Positions 43,160 to 51,276 of a DNA stretch of 64,000 nt are shown in pieces; position 1 is the first letter of the stretch; each line of letters opens with the position of its first letter. The translations under genes and the position numbers were made by a program. Source of the stretch: Parafrankia elaeagni (GTDB lineage: Bacteria > Actinomycetota > Actinomycetes > Frankiales > Frankiaceae); assembly GCF_000374165.1 (NCBI RefSeq), contig NZ_KB893728.1, forward strand, positions 186,001 to 250,000, given 5' to 3'. The notes beneath the pieces are model-generated. The model did no database searches. It was not told where the DNA came from and saw only the letters and a program-made list of their open reading frames with translations.

Positions 43160-43768
43160 ATGAGAGCTCGCGTGCAGCCGTCAGATGAGATCGTCCGTGT
43201 GGTGCTGGAGCTCTTGGAGTCCGGCGGTTACGAGGAGGTCCGTCTCCGCGAGGTGGCGCTGCGGGCCCAGGTCTCCCTCACCACGATCTACAAGGTGTTT
43301 CCCACCCGGAACGAGCTCATCGTCGCCGCACTGGAGCAGTGGCTGGCGATCCACGCCGACCCGCGGCTTCTCCCGGCCCCGGCCCCGGCGCCGGAGTGCC
43401 TGTACGACGGACTCATGCGGATCTTCCACCGGGTCCTCGAACCGTGGACGGAGCATCCGCGGCTGCTCGCGGCCTGGGTGCGCTCCCAGCGGGAGCCAGG
43501 CGGGTACCGGCTCTTCGAACAGGCCACCGCGGCCATCGAACCGGCGTCCCGCGTGCTGTTCGAAGGCTGCGAACCGCGCTACGCCGAGGACATCGCCGCC
43601 GTGGTGACGAATGTGGCCCACGGGCTCGTCTGGCAGTTCACGAACGGTGTCATCGGGGCCGCCGACATCCTGCCGGGCCTGGAACGCACCGTGTTCCGCC
43701 TCACCGCCGACAACGGGCGCCCGACCCCGAGCACCCGGCACGTCCGTCACGGACGCCTGCCGGCCTGA
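43160..43768 (+). CDS. TetR-family regulator
   Basis: A 202-residue regulator. The HTH lies at residues ~10-55: EIVRVVLELLESGGYEEVRLREVALRAQVSLTTIYKVFPTRNELIVAALEQWL. The C-terminal domain (residues ~65-190) is helical with an AAAxxxP-rich loop LLPAPAPAPECL, and NVAHGLVWQFTNGV lines the ligand pocket. The group resembles KstR-like steroid or fatty-acid responsive repressors, although this is only a sequence impression. The ATG at 43160 is the assumed start. It is divergent from the SnoaL-like gene. Confidence 0.9.
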   Translation: MRARVQPSDEIVRVVLELLESGGYEEVRLREVALRAQVSLTTIYKVFPTRNELIVAALEQWLAIHADPRLLPAPAPAPECLYDGLMRIFHRVLEPWTEHPRLLAAWVRSQREPGGYRLFEQATAAIEPASRVLFEGCEPRYAEDIAAVVTNVAHGLVWQFTNGVIGAADILPGLERTVFRLTADNGRPTPSTRHVRHGRLPA

Positions 43769-44133
43769 GGGACACGGCGGTACCGGTCGGGAGCGCCGAC
43801 CCCTCGGCCTACCCGGATCGGGTGCGCCCGACTGACCGCGGGGGCCACCGGTGGGCGGGACGTCGCCGGGCGGGAAGGGGATTCTGACCAGGCATAGGTC
43901 AGTCTGGCAGACCCCGGGGGCGGTGGCCGAAACACCGGCCGGGAAGCCTGCGGGACAGGCCCAGCCCCTGGCACCTGGCGAGGGCCCCGCGGACATCGGG
44001 ACCTGCGGCGTCCGCCGACGGTGCTCTCTGCCGTGGGCGGGCCGGTCCGCGCCGCGTAGCGTTCACAACCGGCCGGGTTCCTGGACGTCGGACCAGGCGC
44101 CGGACCGAGCCGTCCGGAGGGTGACGACCGAAG
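43769..44133. other. 365-bp intergenic region, no gene seen
   Basis: No open frame here resembles a protein. The 6-bp inverted repeat CTGACC...GGTCAG (43884-43889 and 43897-43902) is embedded in the least GC-rich part and could be a small operator. GAGGGTGAC near 44118 is the likely ribosome-binding region for the next gene. Confidence 0.4.
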
Positions 44134-44556
44134 ATGATCGTTGTGCTGATCGTGCTGTTCCCCTTCGCGCTGATGGTGATGATGCTGGGTATGCACGCGA
44201 TCGAGGGCGCCTTCACCAGGCCGGCCGCGTTCGCCGGGCCGCCGGGGCTGACTCTCGCCTCGCCGCCCGCCGGCTCCGCGCCCGCCGGCTCCGCGCCCGC
44301 CGCGCCGGCGACGCCCGGGTGGTCAGCCGCGCCCCGCCCGGCGGTGGCGCCCGACCTGACCGGCGCCGCCCGTCCGGCGGCGGCGCCGCTCCTGTCGATC
44401 GTGCCCCGTCAGACCCCGGCGCCTGGTTCCGCGGTGCCGTCCCGTCCGGCGGCTTCGGCCACACCGGCGGCGCCTCGCGTGACGGGGCCCCGTCTCGCGG
44501 TCGTGCCGGCGCATCCGTCCCGGTCCGCCACGCCGTCGACCGTGCCGACCGCCTAG
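44134..44556 (+). CDS. Small membrane-anchored Pro/Ala-rich protein
   Basis: A 140-residue protein. Residues 1-20 (MIVVLIVLFPFALMVMMLG) are one hydrophobic anchor. The segment HAIEGAFTRPAAF follows, then a low-complexity Pro/Ala/Ser/Thr tail of ~110 residues with repeated APAGS units. This is typical of disordered cell-envelope linkers. The ATG at 44134 has GAGGGTGAC about 8 bases upstream. No domain is recognised, and its existence rests on the clean anchor and start. Confidence 0.5.
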   Translation: MIVVLIVLFPFALMVMMLGMHAIEGAFTRPAAFAGPPGLTLASPPAGSAPAGSAPAAPATPGWSAAPRPAVAPDLTGAARPAAAPLLSIVPRQTPAPGSAVPSRPAASATPAAPRVTGPRLAVVPAHPSRSATPSTVPTA

Positions 44557-44769
44557 CGTTCCTGCCCGGGCGGCACCGCGGAACCGAGGGACGCGGTGCC
44601 GGTCCGCTGCGACATCAGCATCCGTGCGCGGGTGCTGCGCGACGTCCCGTAGGCCGGGGCGACACGACGGCTGAACGCGGCCCGGAGCCGCAAACCACGC
44701 GGGTCGGCACGTGTAGGCCTCCGGACAGGAGCGGGCCTGCTGGTGCGTCCGGGCGGTAGACAATTGTCC

Positions 44770-45588
44770 GTGGCAGCACATCCCCCCGATGACTGGCAGG
44801 CCCGCCCGGGAGAGGCGGCCAGGCCTCCGAGCGGGCCGCGGCCGAGCCCGCCGCCCCGACCAGCCCGGCCGCCCCGACCAGCCCGGCCCGGTGAGCGGGC
44901 CGAGGGCGCCCCGCCGGAGGGTCTCCTGTTCCGGCTGGTCCGGGCGCCGGTGTTGCTGGTCGCGCTCGTGGTGGTCGTGCCCCTGCGGCTGCTCTGGGAA
45001 CTGGCCGTGCTGACCGTGCGGGCGCTCCGGACGCTGCTGTGGAACTGGCTGGCCCGGCCGCTCCTGCTCGGGCTGAAGCGCCTGGTGTGGGACTGGTTCC
45101 TGGCGCCTCTGGGGCGCCTGCTGTGGCGGTGGGTGCTGTGGCCCCTGCTGGCCGCCGCCCGGGTCCTGCTCCACCTCCTGGTCGTGGTGCCCGTGCGGTT
45201 CCTGGTCACCTACCTGCTGGTCGTGCCGGCGCGATGGTTGTGGCAGCAGGTGCTGTGGGTGCTGGTGGTGTGCCCGCTCCGCTGGGTCTGGCGGGTGGTG
45301 ATGGTGCCGGTGGGCCGCGCCGTCGCCGTGGCGGTCCGGTTCGCTCTGCGGGTCGCGGCCGCGATCTGCCGTGGCGTGGGCATCGTGCTGCGGGTCGTGC
45401 TGGTCCGGCCGGTTGTCGTGGTGTGGCGGGCGGTGGTCGTGCCAGTGGCCCGGGCTGTCGCTGTGGTCTGGGGTCTGGTGGTTGTCGCCCCGGCCCGCTG
45501 GGTGCGCCGCACGTTCTGGCTGCCGGTCGCGCGGGCGACCCGCGAGGTGACCAGGGCGCTGTTCGGTCGACCAGCCCGGCGTCACTGA
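44770..45588 (+). CDS. Pro-punctuated Arg/Trp/Val-rich membrane repeat protein of unknown family
   Basis: A 272-residue protein. A Pro/Arg-rich disordered N-terminus (~50 residues) is followed by ~220 residues built almost entirely from Val, Leu, Trp, Arg, Ala and Pro. Prolines recur at alternating spacings of 16 and 11-12 residues (units such as PVRFLVTYLLVV, PARWLWQQVLWVLVVC, PLRWVWRVVMV), a 27-28-residue repeat of two short amphipathic/hydrophobic helices with Arg just after each Pro. No charged acidic residues occur in the repeats. GTG 44770 sits just after TAGACAAT, suggesting leaderless transcription; GTG 44743 is an alternative. The function is unknown. It would coat or span membranes, or bind anionic polymers. 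Confidence 0.6.
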   Translation: MAAHPPDDWQARPGEAARPPSGPRPSPPPRPARPPRPARPGERAEGAPPEGLLFRLVRAPVLLVALVVVVPLRLLWELAVLTVRALRTLLWNWLARPLLLGLKRLVWDWFLAPLGRLLWRWVLWPLLAAARVLLHLLVVVPVRFLVTYLLVVPARWLWQQVLWVLVVCPLRWVWRVVMVPVGRAVAVAVRFALRVAAAICRGVGIVLRVVLVRPVVVVWRAVVVPVARAVAVVWGLVVVAPARWVRRTFWLPVARATREVTRALFGRPARRH

Positions 45589-45758
45589 CCGGATCCCGCG
45601 CCGGTGGAACCGGGCGAGGTCCGGTGAACGCCTGATCCGCGGTGGCTGCCGGCAGGCCGATGGCGGTGTTAGCGTCACGCTTTGTGCGGCTGCCGCCACG
45701 TGAGTGCCGCCGGACCCGCAGACCGCAGACCGCAGACCCCGGACCCGGGAGTGCCCAG

Positions 45759-48218
45759 GTGACCCGCAGGGACGATGCCACCCGCAGGGACGATGCCACC
45801 CGCAGCCCCCAGGCCCGGGCCGACGAGCTTCTGCGCAGGATGACCGTCGAGGAGAAGGCGCAGCAGGTCACCGGCGTCATGCCGATCGCCCTGTTCGGCC
45901 GGGCCGGTCTGCTCCACGACCAGGCGGAGCGGCTGCTGGGCACCGGCATCGGTCACGTGGCACCGCTGGGGATGCTCAGCCATCCGGCTCCCGCGCGGCT
46001 GGCGGGCTCGGTGAACGAGATCCAGCGTTTTCTCGTCACGCACACCCGGCTCGGCATTCCGGCGCTGTTCCATGTGGAGGCGCTGAACGGGGTCGTCTCA
46101 CCGGGGTTCACCGGCTTCCCGACCGCGATCGGCCTGGCCGCGACCTGGAACCCGGCCGGGGTGGAGGAGATGGCGGGCGTCCTGCGCCGCCAGACGCGGG
46201 CGATCGGGCACCGCCAGGTCCTGTCCCCGGTGCTGGACGTCGCCCGCGACGCCCGGTGGGGCCGGGTGCACGAGACCTACGGTGAGGACCCCTATCTCGT
46301 GTCGGCGATGGGGGTCGCCTTCGTCCGCGGCCTGCAGGGGCCGGACCCGCGCGACGGGGTGATCGCGACCGGCAAGCACTTCCTCGGCTACGGGCTGACC
46401 GAGGGCGGGCAGAACATGGCGCGTACGACCGCCGGCCCGCGGGAGCTGTACGAGGTGTACGCCCGCCCGTTCGAGGCCGCGATCCGGCTCGCCGGCCTGG
46501 GCGGGGTGATGAACTCCTACAGCAGTGTGGACGGGGTGCCGGTGGGCGCGAGCCCGGCCGTGCTCACCACCCTGCTCCGGGAGAGGCTCGGTTTCACCGG
46601 CACTGTCGTCTCCGACTACGACACCGTCCGCCACCTGCACACCCGGCTGGCGGTCGCCCGCGACGCCGAGGAGGCCGGGTGTCTCGCGCTCGCCGCGGGC
46701 CTCGACGTCGAGCTGCCGACCCCCTACGGGTACGGCCCGGCCCTCGCGGCGGCGGTGCGGCGCGGTGCCATCCCCGAGGAGCACCTCGACCGGGCCGCGC
46801 GGCGGGTGCTGCGGGACAAGTTCGCGCTCGGCCTGTTCGACCAGCCCTACGTCGACGAGGACCCGGTCACCCTCGGCCGCGTCGCCGGCGAGGGGTCGGG
46901 GCTGTCGCTGGCCCTGGCCCGCCAGTCGGTCACCCTGCTCACGAACGACGGGACGCTCCCGCTGGACCGGGCGGGCCTGCGGCGGATCGCGGTCGTCGGC
47001 CCGCACGCCGACGGAGTCGCCGTCGCGTTCCCGCCCTACACCTACCCGGGCGCGCTGGAGATGCTCCGTGCCCGCATCACCGGCGAGCGGGCTGCCATCC
47101 CCGGTACCGAGCACCTGGCCGCCGACCTGCCCGCGGAGGCGATCGAGCTGCTCGGCGAGGAGCTGATGGCCGCCTTCGCCAGCCCGATCGACGAGTACGT
47201 CCGGGAGAGCTACGGAGCCGTCTCGCTGGTCGACGCCGTCCGGCGGGCCGCCCCCGGCGTCGAGGTGACGATCGCGCCCGGCTGCGGCGTGCTGGCCGAG
47301 GAACCGGCGGACGTCCCCGTCGCCGTCGCCGCCGCCCGTGACGCCGACGTGGTCATCCTGGCCCTGGGCGGCCGGGCCGGCTGGTTCACCCCGCGGATCA
47401 CCGAGGGCGAGGGGTGCGACACCGCGGACATCGACCTGCCCGCCCACCAGGTGGATCTCGCCCGCGCCGTCGCCGCCACCGGGACGGCGTGCGTCGGCAT
47501 CGTCCACACCGGGCGGCCGCTGGCGCTGACCGCGCTGGTCGACGTCCTACCGACCCTGCTGTACGCCTGCTACGGCGGGCCGCACGCCGCCACGGCGCTC
47601 GCCGAGGTGCTGTTCGGCGAGGTCAACCCGGGCGGGCGCCTGCCCGTCTCGATCCCGCGCCACTCCGGGCAGGTGCCGGTCCACTCCGGGCAGCCGACGG
47701 GCACCGGCTACCGGCGCACCGACCTGGACATGCACCAGGGTTACCAGGACCTGGCCTCGACCCCGCTGTTCCCGTTCGGCCACGGACTCAGCTACACGGA
47801 CTTCACCTATGGCGATCTCGTCGTCACACCGGAGCGGGTGGACGCCGGCACCGGCGCCGTCACCGTGGAGGTGACCGTGCGCAACAGCGGGGCGCGCGCC
47901 GGGGACGAGGTCGTCCAGCTGTATCTCTCCGACCAGGCCACCGGAGTCAGCCGGCCGGCGCGGGAGCTCGTCGGTTTCACCCGCCTCACCCTCGCCGCCG
48001 GCACCGCCGCCGTGGTGCGGTTCACGGTACCGATGAGCCAGCTGGGCTATGTCGGCCTGACCGGCGAGTTCGTCCTCGAGCCCGGCCCCGTCCAGGTGCA
48101 CGTCGGCAGTTCCTCCGCGGACATCCGGCTGACCGGCACCTTCGAGATCGCCGGTGACACCGTCGTCCTCGACGGCCGACGCACCTACCTCTCGGACGTC
48201 ACCGTCGTCGCGCGTTGA
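45759..48218 (+). CDS. GH3 beta-glucosidase/beta-xylosidase-type glycosidase
   Basis: An ~820-residue cytoplasmic GH3 enzyme with the TIM barrel, the alpha/beta sandwich and a C-terminal fibronectin-III-like domain. Motifs are RMTVEEKAQQVTG, FPTAIGLAATWNP, ARDARWGRVHETYGEDP, GVIATGKHFLGYG and the nucleophile Asp286 in VVSDYDTV. FPFGHGLSYTDF near the end is the usual GH3 signature before the FnIII domain. No secretion signal is seen. The GTG at 45759 has GGGAG 7 bases upstream. An 18-bp tandem duplication just after it (45762-45797) adds a Thr-Arg-Arg-Asp-Asp-Ala repeat. The frame is open from 45642. Confidence 0.92.
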   Translation: MTRRDDATRRDDATRSPQARADELLRRMTVEEKAQQVTGVMPIALFGRAGLLHDQAERLLGTGIGHVAPLGMLSHPAPARLAGSVNEIQRFLVTHTRLGIPALFHVEALNGVVSPGFTGFPTAIGLAATWNPAGVEEMAGVLRRQTRAIGHRQVLSPVLDVARDARWGRVHETYGEDPYLVSAMGVAFVRGLQGPDPRDGVIATGKHFLGYGLTEGGQNMARTTAGPRELYEVYARPFEAAIRLAGLGGVMNSYSSVDGVPVGASPAVLTTLLRERLGFTGTVVSDYDTVRHLHTRLAVARDAEEAGCLALAAGLDVELPTPYGYGPALAAAVRRGAIPEEHLDRAARRVLRDKFALGLFDQPYVDEDPVTLGRVAGEGSGLSLALARQSVTLLTNDGTLPLDRAGLRRIAVVGPHADGVAVAFPPYTYPGALEMLRARITGERAAIPGTEHLAADLPAEAIELLGEELMAAFASPIDEYVRESYGAVSLVDAVRRAAPGVEVTIAPGCGVLAEEPADVPVAVAAARDADVVILALGGRAGWFTPRITEGEGCDTADIDLPAHQVDLARAVAATGTACVGIVHTGRPLALTALVDVLPTLLYACYGGPHAATALAEVLFGEVNPGGRLPVSIPRHSGQVPVHSGQPTGTGYRRTDLDMHQGYQDLASTPLFPFGHGLSYTDFTYGDLVVTPERVDAGTGAVTVEVTVRNSGARAGDEVVQLYLSDQATGVSRPARELVGFTRLTLAAGTAAVVRFTVPMSQLGYVGLTGEFVLEPGPVQVHVGSSSADIRLTGTFEIAGDTVVLDGRRTYLSDVTVVAR

Positions 48219-48323
48219 GCGTCGGGCGCGCAGCGTTGTGTCTGTGCGTTTCCGGGTCGGCGCCGCGGGCGATCGATACGCTGCTGTCGCGGCAGATCGA
48301 CGACGTCACGGGGGCGGGGGATC

Positions 48324-49115
48324 ATGGACGCGGGGATCGTCGCTGCCCTGATCTCCTCAGTGCTGAGCGCTGTCGTCGCGGTCGCCGCGACGGTGTGGAC
48401 ACACCGGCAGGGCGTCGAGATGGAACGCCTTCGCCACGACCTCGAACGGTCCGAGCGGGACAACGAGAAGCGGTCCGCCGCGAAGACCGAACTCGACCGC
48501 TACCGGGAACCGCTGCTCGTCGCCGCGTTCGATCTCGGTTCCCGCATCCACGCCATCCGCAAGAAGGAGTTCCTCGCCTATCTGACGTCCACGGAGCGCC
48601 GGAGCCGGCTCGCGCTGCTGGGCACGCTGTTCTGCGTCGCCCGCTACTTCGGGACACTGGAGATCGTGTACTCGCGCCTGGCGTTGCTGCGTTTCGAGAG
48701 CGCCGACGACACCCGGGTCGTCGCCGCACTGCTCGCGGACATCGGCGGGGCGTTCAGCAGTGACCAGTACGACCGGGTCGACACCTACCACTCCTCCCGC
48801 TTCATGCTGTGGCGGGAGGAGCAGCGGGCCATCGGCGAACTCATGCGCGGCGGTCCCGGCAGCACCGCGACCGAGTGCCTGGGGTTCGCCTACTTCCACG
48901 ACAACTACGACCAGGTCTTCGCCGAGTGGTTCGACGCGTTCGCCGCGGCACTGGAGTCACCCGAGGCCGCGGTGGCGGCCAGCGCCCGGCTCGCCCGGCT
49001 GCAGACCCTGCTCGCCCTCCTCGTGGGCCTGCTCGATGAGGAGGGCGCGTTCACCCTCACCGTCGGCGGCGAGCGCCTCGCCCCCGACTGGGTCACCCCG
49101 GCAGGCCTGGCCTGA
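48324..49115 (+). CDS. Membrane-anchored hypothetical protein with coiled-coil neck
   Basis: A 263-residue protein with one N-terminal membrane helix (residues ~4-25, GIVAALISSVLSAVVAVAATVW). A short Arg/Glu-rich coiled coil follows (HRQGVEMERLRHDLERSERDNEKRSAAKTELDRYREPLLVAAFDL, in parts). A helical domain of ~180 residues comes next (LGTLFCVARYFGTLEIVYSRLALLRF, FSSDQYDRVDTYHSSRFMLWREEQRAIGELM). Related proteins are common in actinobacteria without assigned function. The ATG at 48324 is preceded by GGGGGCGGGGG. It follows the GH3 gene by ~105 bases but is not obviously linked. Confidence 0.65.
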   Translation: MDAGIVAALISSVLSAVVAVAATVWTHRQGVEMERLRHDLERSERDNEKRSAAKTELDRYREPLLVAAFDLGSRIHAIRKKEFLAYLTSTERRSRLALLGTLFCVARYFGTLEIVYSRLALLRFESADDTRVVAALLADIGGAFSSDQYDRVDTYHSSRFMLWREEQRAIGELMRGGPGSTATECLGFAYFHDNYDQVFAEWFDAFAAALESPEAAVAASARLARLQTLLALLVGLLDEEGAFTLTVGGERLAPDWVTPAGLA

Positions 49116-49139
49116 CCCGTCCGAGGGGAGGTCCGCCCG

Positions 49140-49760
49140 TCAGGGCTCGCGACGGGTCGGCCGCCGCCTCTTGATCACGAAGATGGCGGCGATGATGGCG
49201 AAGGCGGCGATACCCGCGCCGATCACCGCGAGGATCCAGCCGTGCCCGCCGCCGCTGTCGTCCGGCGCGGGGCGGATCACCTCCGGGGCGGTGCTCGTCG
49301 CGGACGTGACGGCAGCCGTCGGTGCCGACGTCGATGTCGTCGATGTCTGCGTGGGCGTGGGTGTGGGCGGCGGTGCGGGGGCGGCCACGGTGAAGGAGAA
49401 GTCGCCGTTCATCGCATGGCCGTCCCCGGCGATCACCCGCCAGACGGCCTGGTAGCGGCCGTTGGCGAGCCCGGTGACGGGCACCGTCAGCGTGGTGTCG
49501 GCAGCGGACGGTGCGCCGACCGTGACGGGCGCGCCCGCGCCGCCCGTCACGGTGACGGTGGAGCCGTCGGCGCGGACGAGCCCGCTGAAGGTGAGCGAGA
49601 TCTGCCCGGGGACCGTGTCCAGCGTCGCACCGGCAGCCGGATCGGAGGTGGTGAGCGCGGTATGGGCCCAGGCGGGCGAACCCAGGGCAGTGACCGTCAG
49701 TACGGCCAGTGCGACGACCAGTGTCGCTGCGGACCGGGTCGCGCGTGATCGTCTGTGCAC
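49140..49760 (-). CDS. CopC-domain copper-resistance protein with C-terminal anchor
   Basis: A 206-residue secreted or membrane-anchored protein. The signal peptide at residues 1-32 ends AWA before HTALTTSDPAAGATL, giving the mature N-terminal His that ligates Cu(II) in CopC. The beta-barrel has SLTFSGLVRADGSTVTVTG and VIAGDGHAMNGDFSFTV (Asp/His Cu ligands). A Thr/Ser/Pro linker and one C-terminal helix (GWILAVIGAGIAAFAIIAAIFVI) plus a basic tail follow. It is the standard actinobacterial YcnJ/CopC-like receptor, usually beside copD or DUF1775 genes, which are absent here. The GTG at 49760 is the apparent start. Confidence 0.9.
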   Translation of the reverse strand: MHRRSRATRSAATLVVALAVLTVTALGSPAWAHTALTTSDPAAGATLDTVPGQISLTFSGLVRADGSTVTVTGGAGAPVTVGAPSAADTTLTVPVTGLANGRYQAVWRVIAGDGHAMNGDFSFTVAAPAPPPTPTPTQTSTTSTSAPTAAVTSATSTAPEVIRPAPDDSGGGHGWILAVIGAGIAAFAIIAAIFVIKRRRPTRREP

Positions 49761-50216
49761 GGCTCGGATGTTACGGCGCGGACCGCCCCGCCGACCGCAG
49801 AGCCGGCCTCCCGCCCCGCGCGGGTCTGCCCGCACGTCTGCCTGCACGTCTGCCTGCATCGGCTCCACGGGCGGAGCCCGGTGGCGCGCTGCGGCCGGTG
49901 TCGGCTGCGTCAGCGTGGCGGCCGGCCGGGGGGCAGAAGAATCCGGTGCGCCGCCGTGGTCATTTCCGTCATCTCGCGTGGAACGGAACGGTATTACTTC
50001 CGGGATGCTGCCTTGACGTGCGACCGACGACACACCTAATCTGTGTTATCCGAATGTCGTCATATCGTCAACGGGAGTTGCCGTGGACAGGCTGATCTGT
50101 TTGGTGGGCAGGGCGATCTTTTTATCGGGCGGCCGGGATGCGGGAATTCGCACGAGTGCACGCCCCGGTTTTGTCGATGATCGGGCTGTGTTTTCCGTGT
50201 GGGTCGGGGCGGCACG
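49761..50216. other. 456-bp intergenic region with a sigma-70-like promoter
   Basis: No gene is supported. The right half is markedly less GC-rich than its surroundings. It includes TTGACG/TAATCT at 50013-50042 and a TCGTCATATCGTCA stretch, so it is most likely the regulatory region of the TIM-barrel epimerase gene. Confidence 0.45.
50013..50042 (+). promoter_or_regulatory. Candidate sigma-70-type promoter
   Basis: A -35 element TTGACG (50013-50018) and a -10 element TAATCT (50037-50042) are separated by 18 bp. They lie ~175 bases upstream of the GTG of the sugar-isomerase-like gene. The match is good for a high-GC genome where such boxes are rare. Confidence 0.45.
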
Positions 50217-51086
50217 GTGACTGCGCCGGCGCCCGGTGCCGCGTCGGCCGCGGTGACCGCCCCGACGCTTTTTCCGCTCGGCGGTCCCTTCGGGGCGGCC
50301 GAGGCGCGTGCCCTGGTCGACGCGGTGGCCGGTGCCGGTTTCGGTGCCGTGCAGCTGACCGGCGCCCATGTCGACGGCGCGGCCGCGGACGGGATGGCCC
50401 GCGAGGAGTTCCTCGACCTGCACCGGGCCCGCGGGCTGGAGGTCGTGACCGTCGAGGTGCTGATGGGCTGGGCGACGGCCGACCAGGAGACGATCGCCGC
50501 CGAGGCCGTGCCGCTGCTCGACCTGGCCCGGCACGCCGGCTGCGACAAGGTCGTGGCGATCACGATCGACAGGTCGGGGGCGTCGGCGGCCGAGGTGGCG
50601 CAGCGGCTGGCCTACCTGTGCGATCTCGCGGCCGAGCGCGGCCTGCGGATCAGCTACGAGTTCATACCCTGGTCGGTGGTGCCGACCCTGGCGGATGCGC
50701 TGCGCCTGCTCGACGCGGTCGACCGGCCCAATCTCGGGCTGGTGCTGGACACCTGGCACCTGTTCCGCCAGCCGGGCGGGCTGGACGAGGCGGTGCTGCG
50801 GGCGGTGCCCGCCGACCGCGTGCACGTGGTGCAGCTGTGCGACGCGCCCGCCCGGCCCGCCGACGACCCGGTGGTGGAGACGACGACCGGCCGGCTGCTG
50901 CCCGGCGAGGGCGACATCGACATCCCGGCCGTGCTCGATGTGCTCGCCGCCGCCGGGGCCACACCGGTCATCGCGGCCGAGGTGTATTCCGCCCCGCTTG
51001 CGGAACTCGGGCCGGCGGAAATGGCGCGGCGAGTTTACGCGGCGACCGAGAAGGTCCTCGGAACTCGCTTTTCCGGGCGGGTATGA
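50217..51086 (+). CDS. Sugar phosphate isomerase/epimerase-type TIM barrel protein
   Basis: A 289-residue AP-endonuclease-2-like TIM barrel. Conserved pieces are FGAVQLTGAHVDG, VVAITIDRSGAS, RISYEFIPWSVVPTLADALRLLD, NLGLVLDTWHLFRQPGG (metal Asp/His) and VIAAEVYSAPLAE (Glu). Metal ligands E-D-H-E are placed as in hydroxypyruvate isomerase, inositol 2-keto epimerases and xylose-isomerase-like enzymes. The exact substrate is not determinable. The GTG at 50217 is preferred, and GTG 50199 is in frame. It converges on the CoA-transferase/lyase operon 190 bases away and may act on its products, but no direct evidence supports this. Confidence 0.85.
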   Translation: MTAPAPGAASAAVTAPTLFPLGGPFGAAEARALVDAVAGAGFGAVQLTGAHVDGAAADGMAREEFLDLHRARGLEVVTVEVLMGWATADQETIAAEAVPLLDLARHAGCDKVVAITIDRSGASAAEVAQRLAYLCDLAAERGLRISYEFIPWSVVPTLADALRLLDAVDRPNLGLVLDTWHLFRQPGGLDEAVLRAVPADRVHVVQLCDAPARPADDPVVETTTGRLLPGEGDIDIPAVLDVLAAAGATPVIAAEVYSAPLAELGPAEMARRVYAATEKVLGTRFSGRV

Positions 51087-51276
51087 ACAGCTAGGAGGAC
51101 GCCGTTCACCCGGCTGGCGGAAGGCGTATACCGGCCAGCCGGGAAACGGTGTCACCGGCGCCCCGCGGTCCATGGAAAAGCCGGTCCCCGGGAAAGTCAT
51201 CGCCGCGGGCGGCCGTGGATCCGGGGAGAAACCGGTGCCGCGGCGGTCAGCCGTCATCGCCCGCGGTGGGTCAGCC

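Noticed and set aside
43884-43902. Inverted repeat CTGACC/GGTCAG as a TetR operator
   Set aside because: Arms are only 6 bp and no regulator starts beside it; too weak to list as a site.
46098-47507. 469-codon minus-strand open frame inside the GH3 gene
   Set aside because: Antisense shadow; the plus strand has all GH3 motifs.
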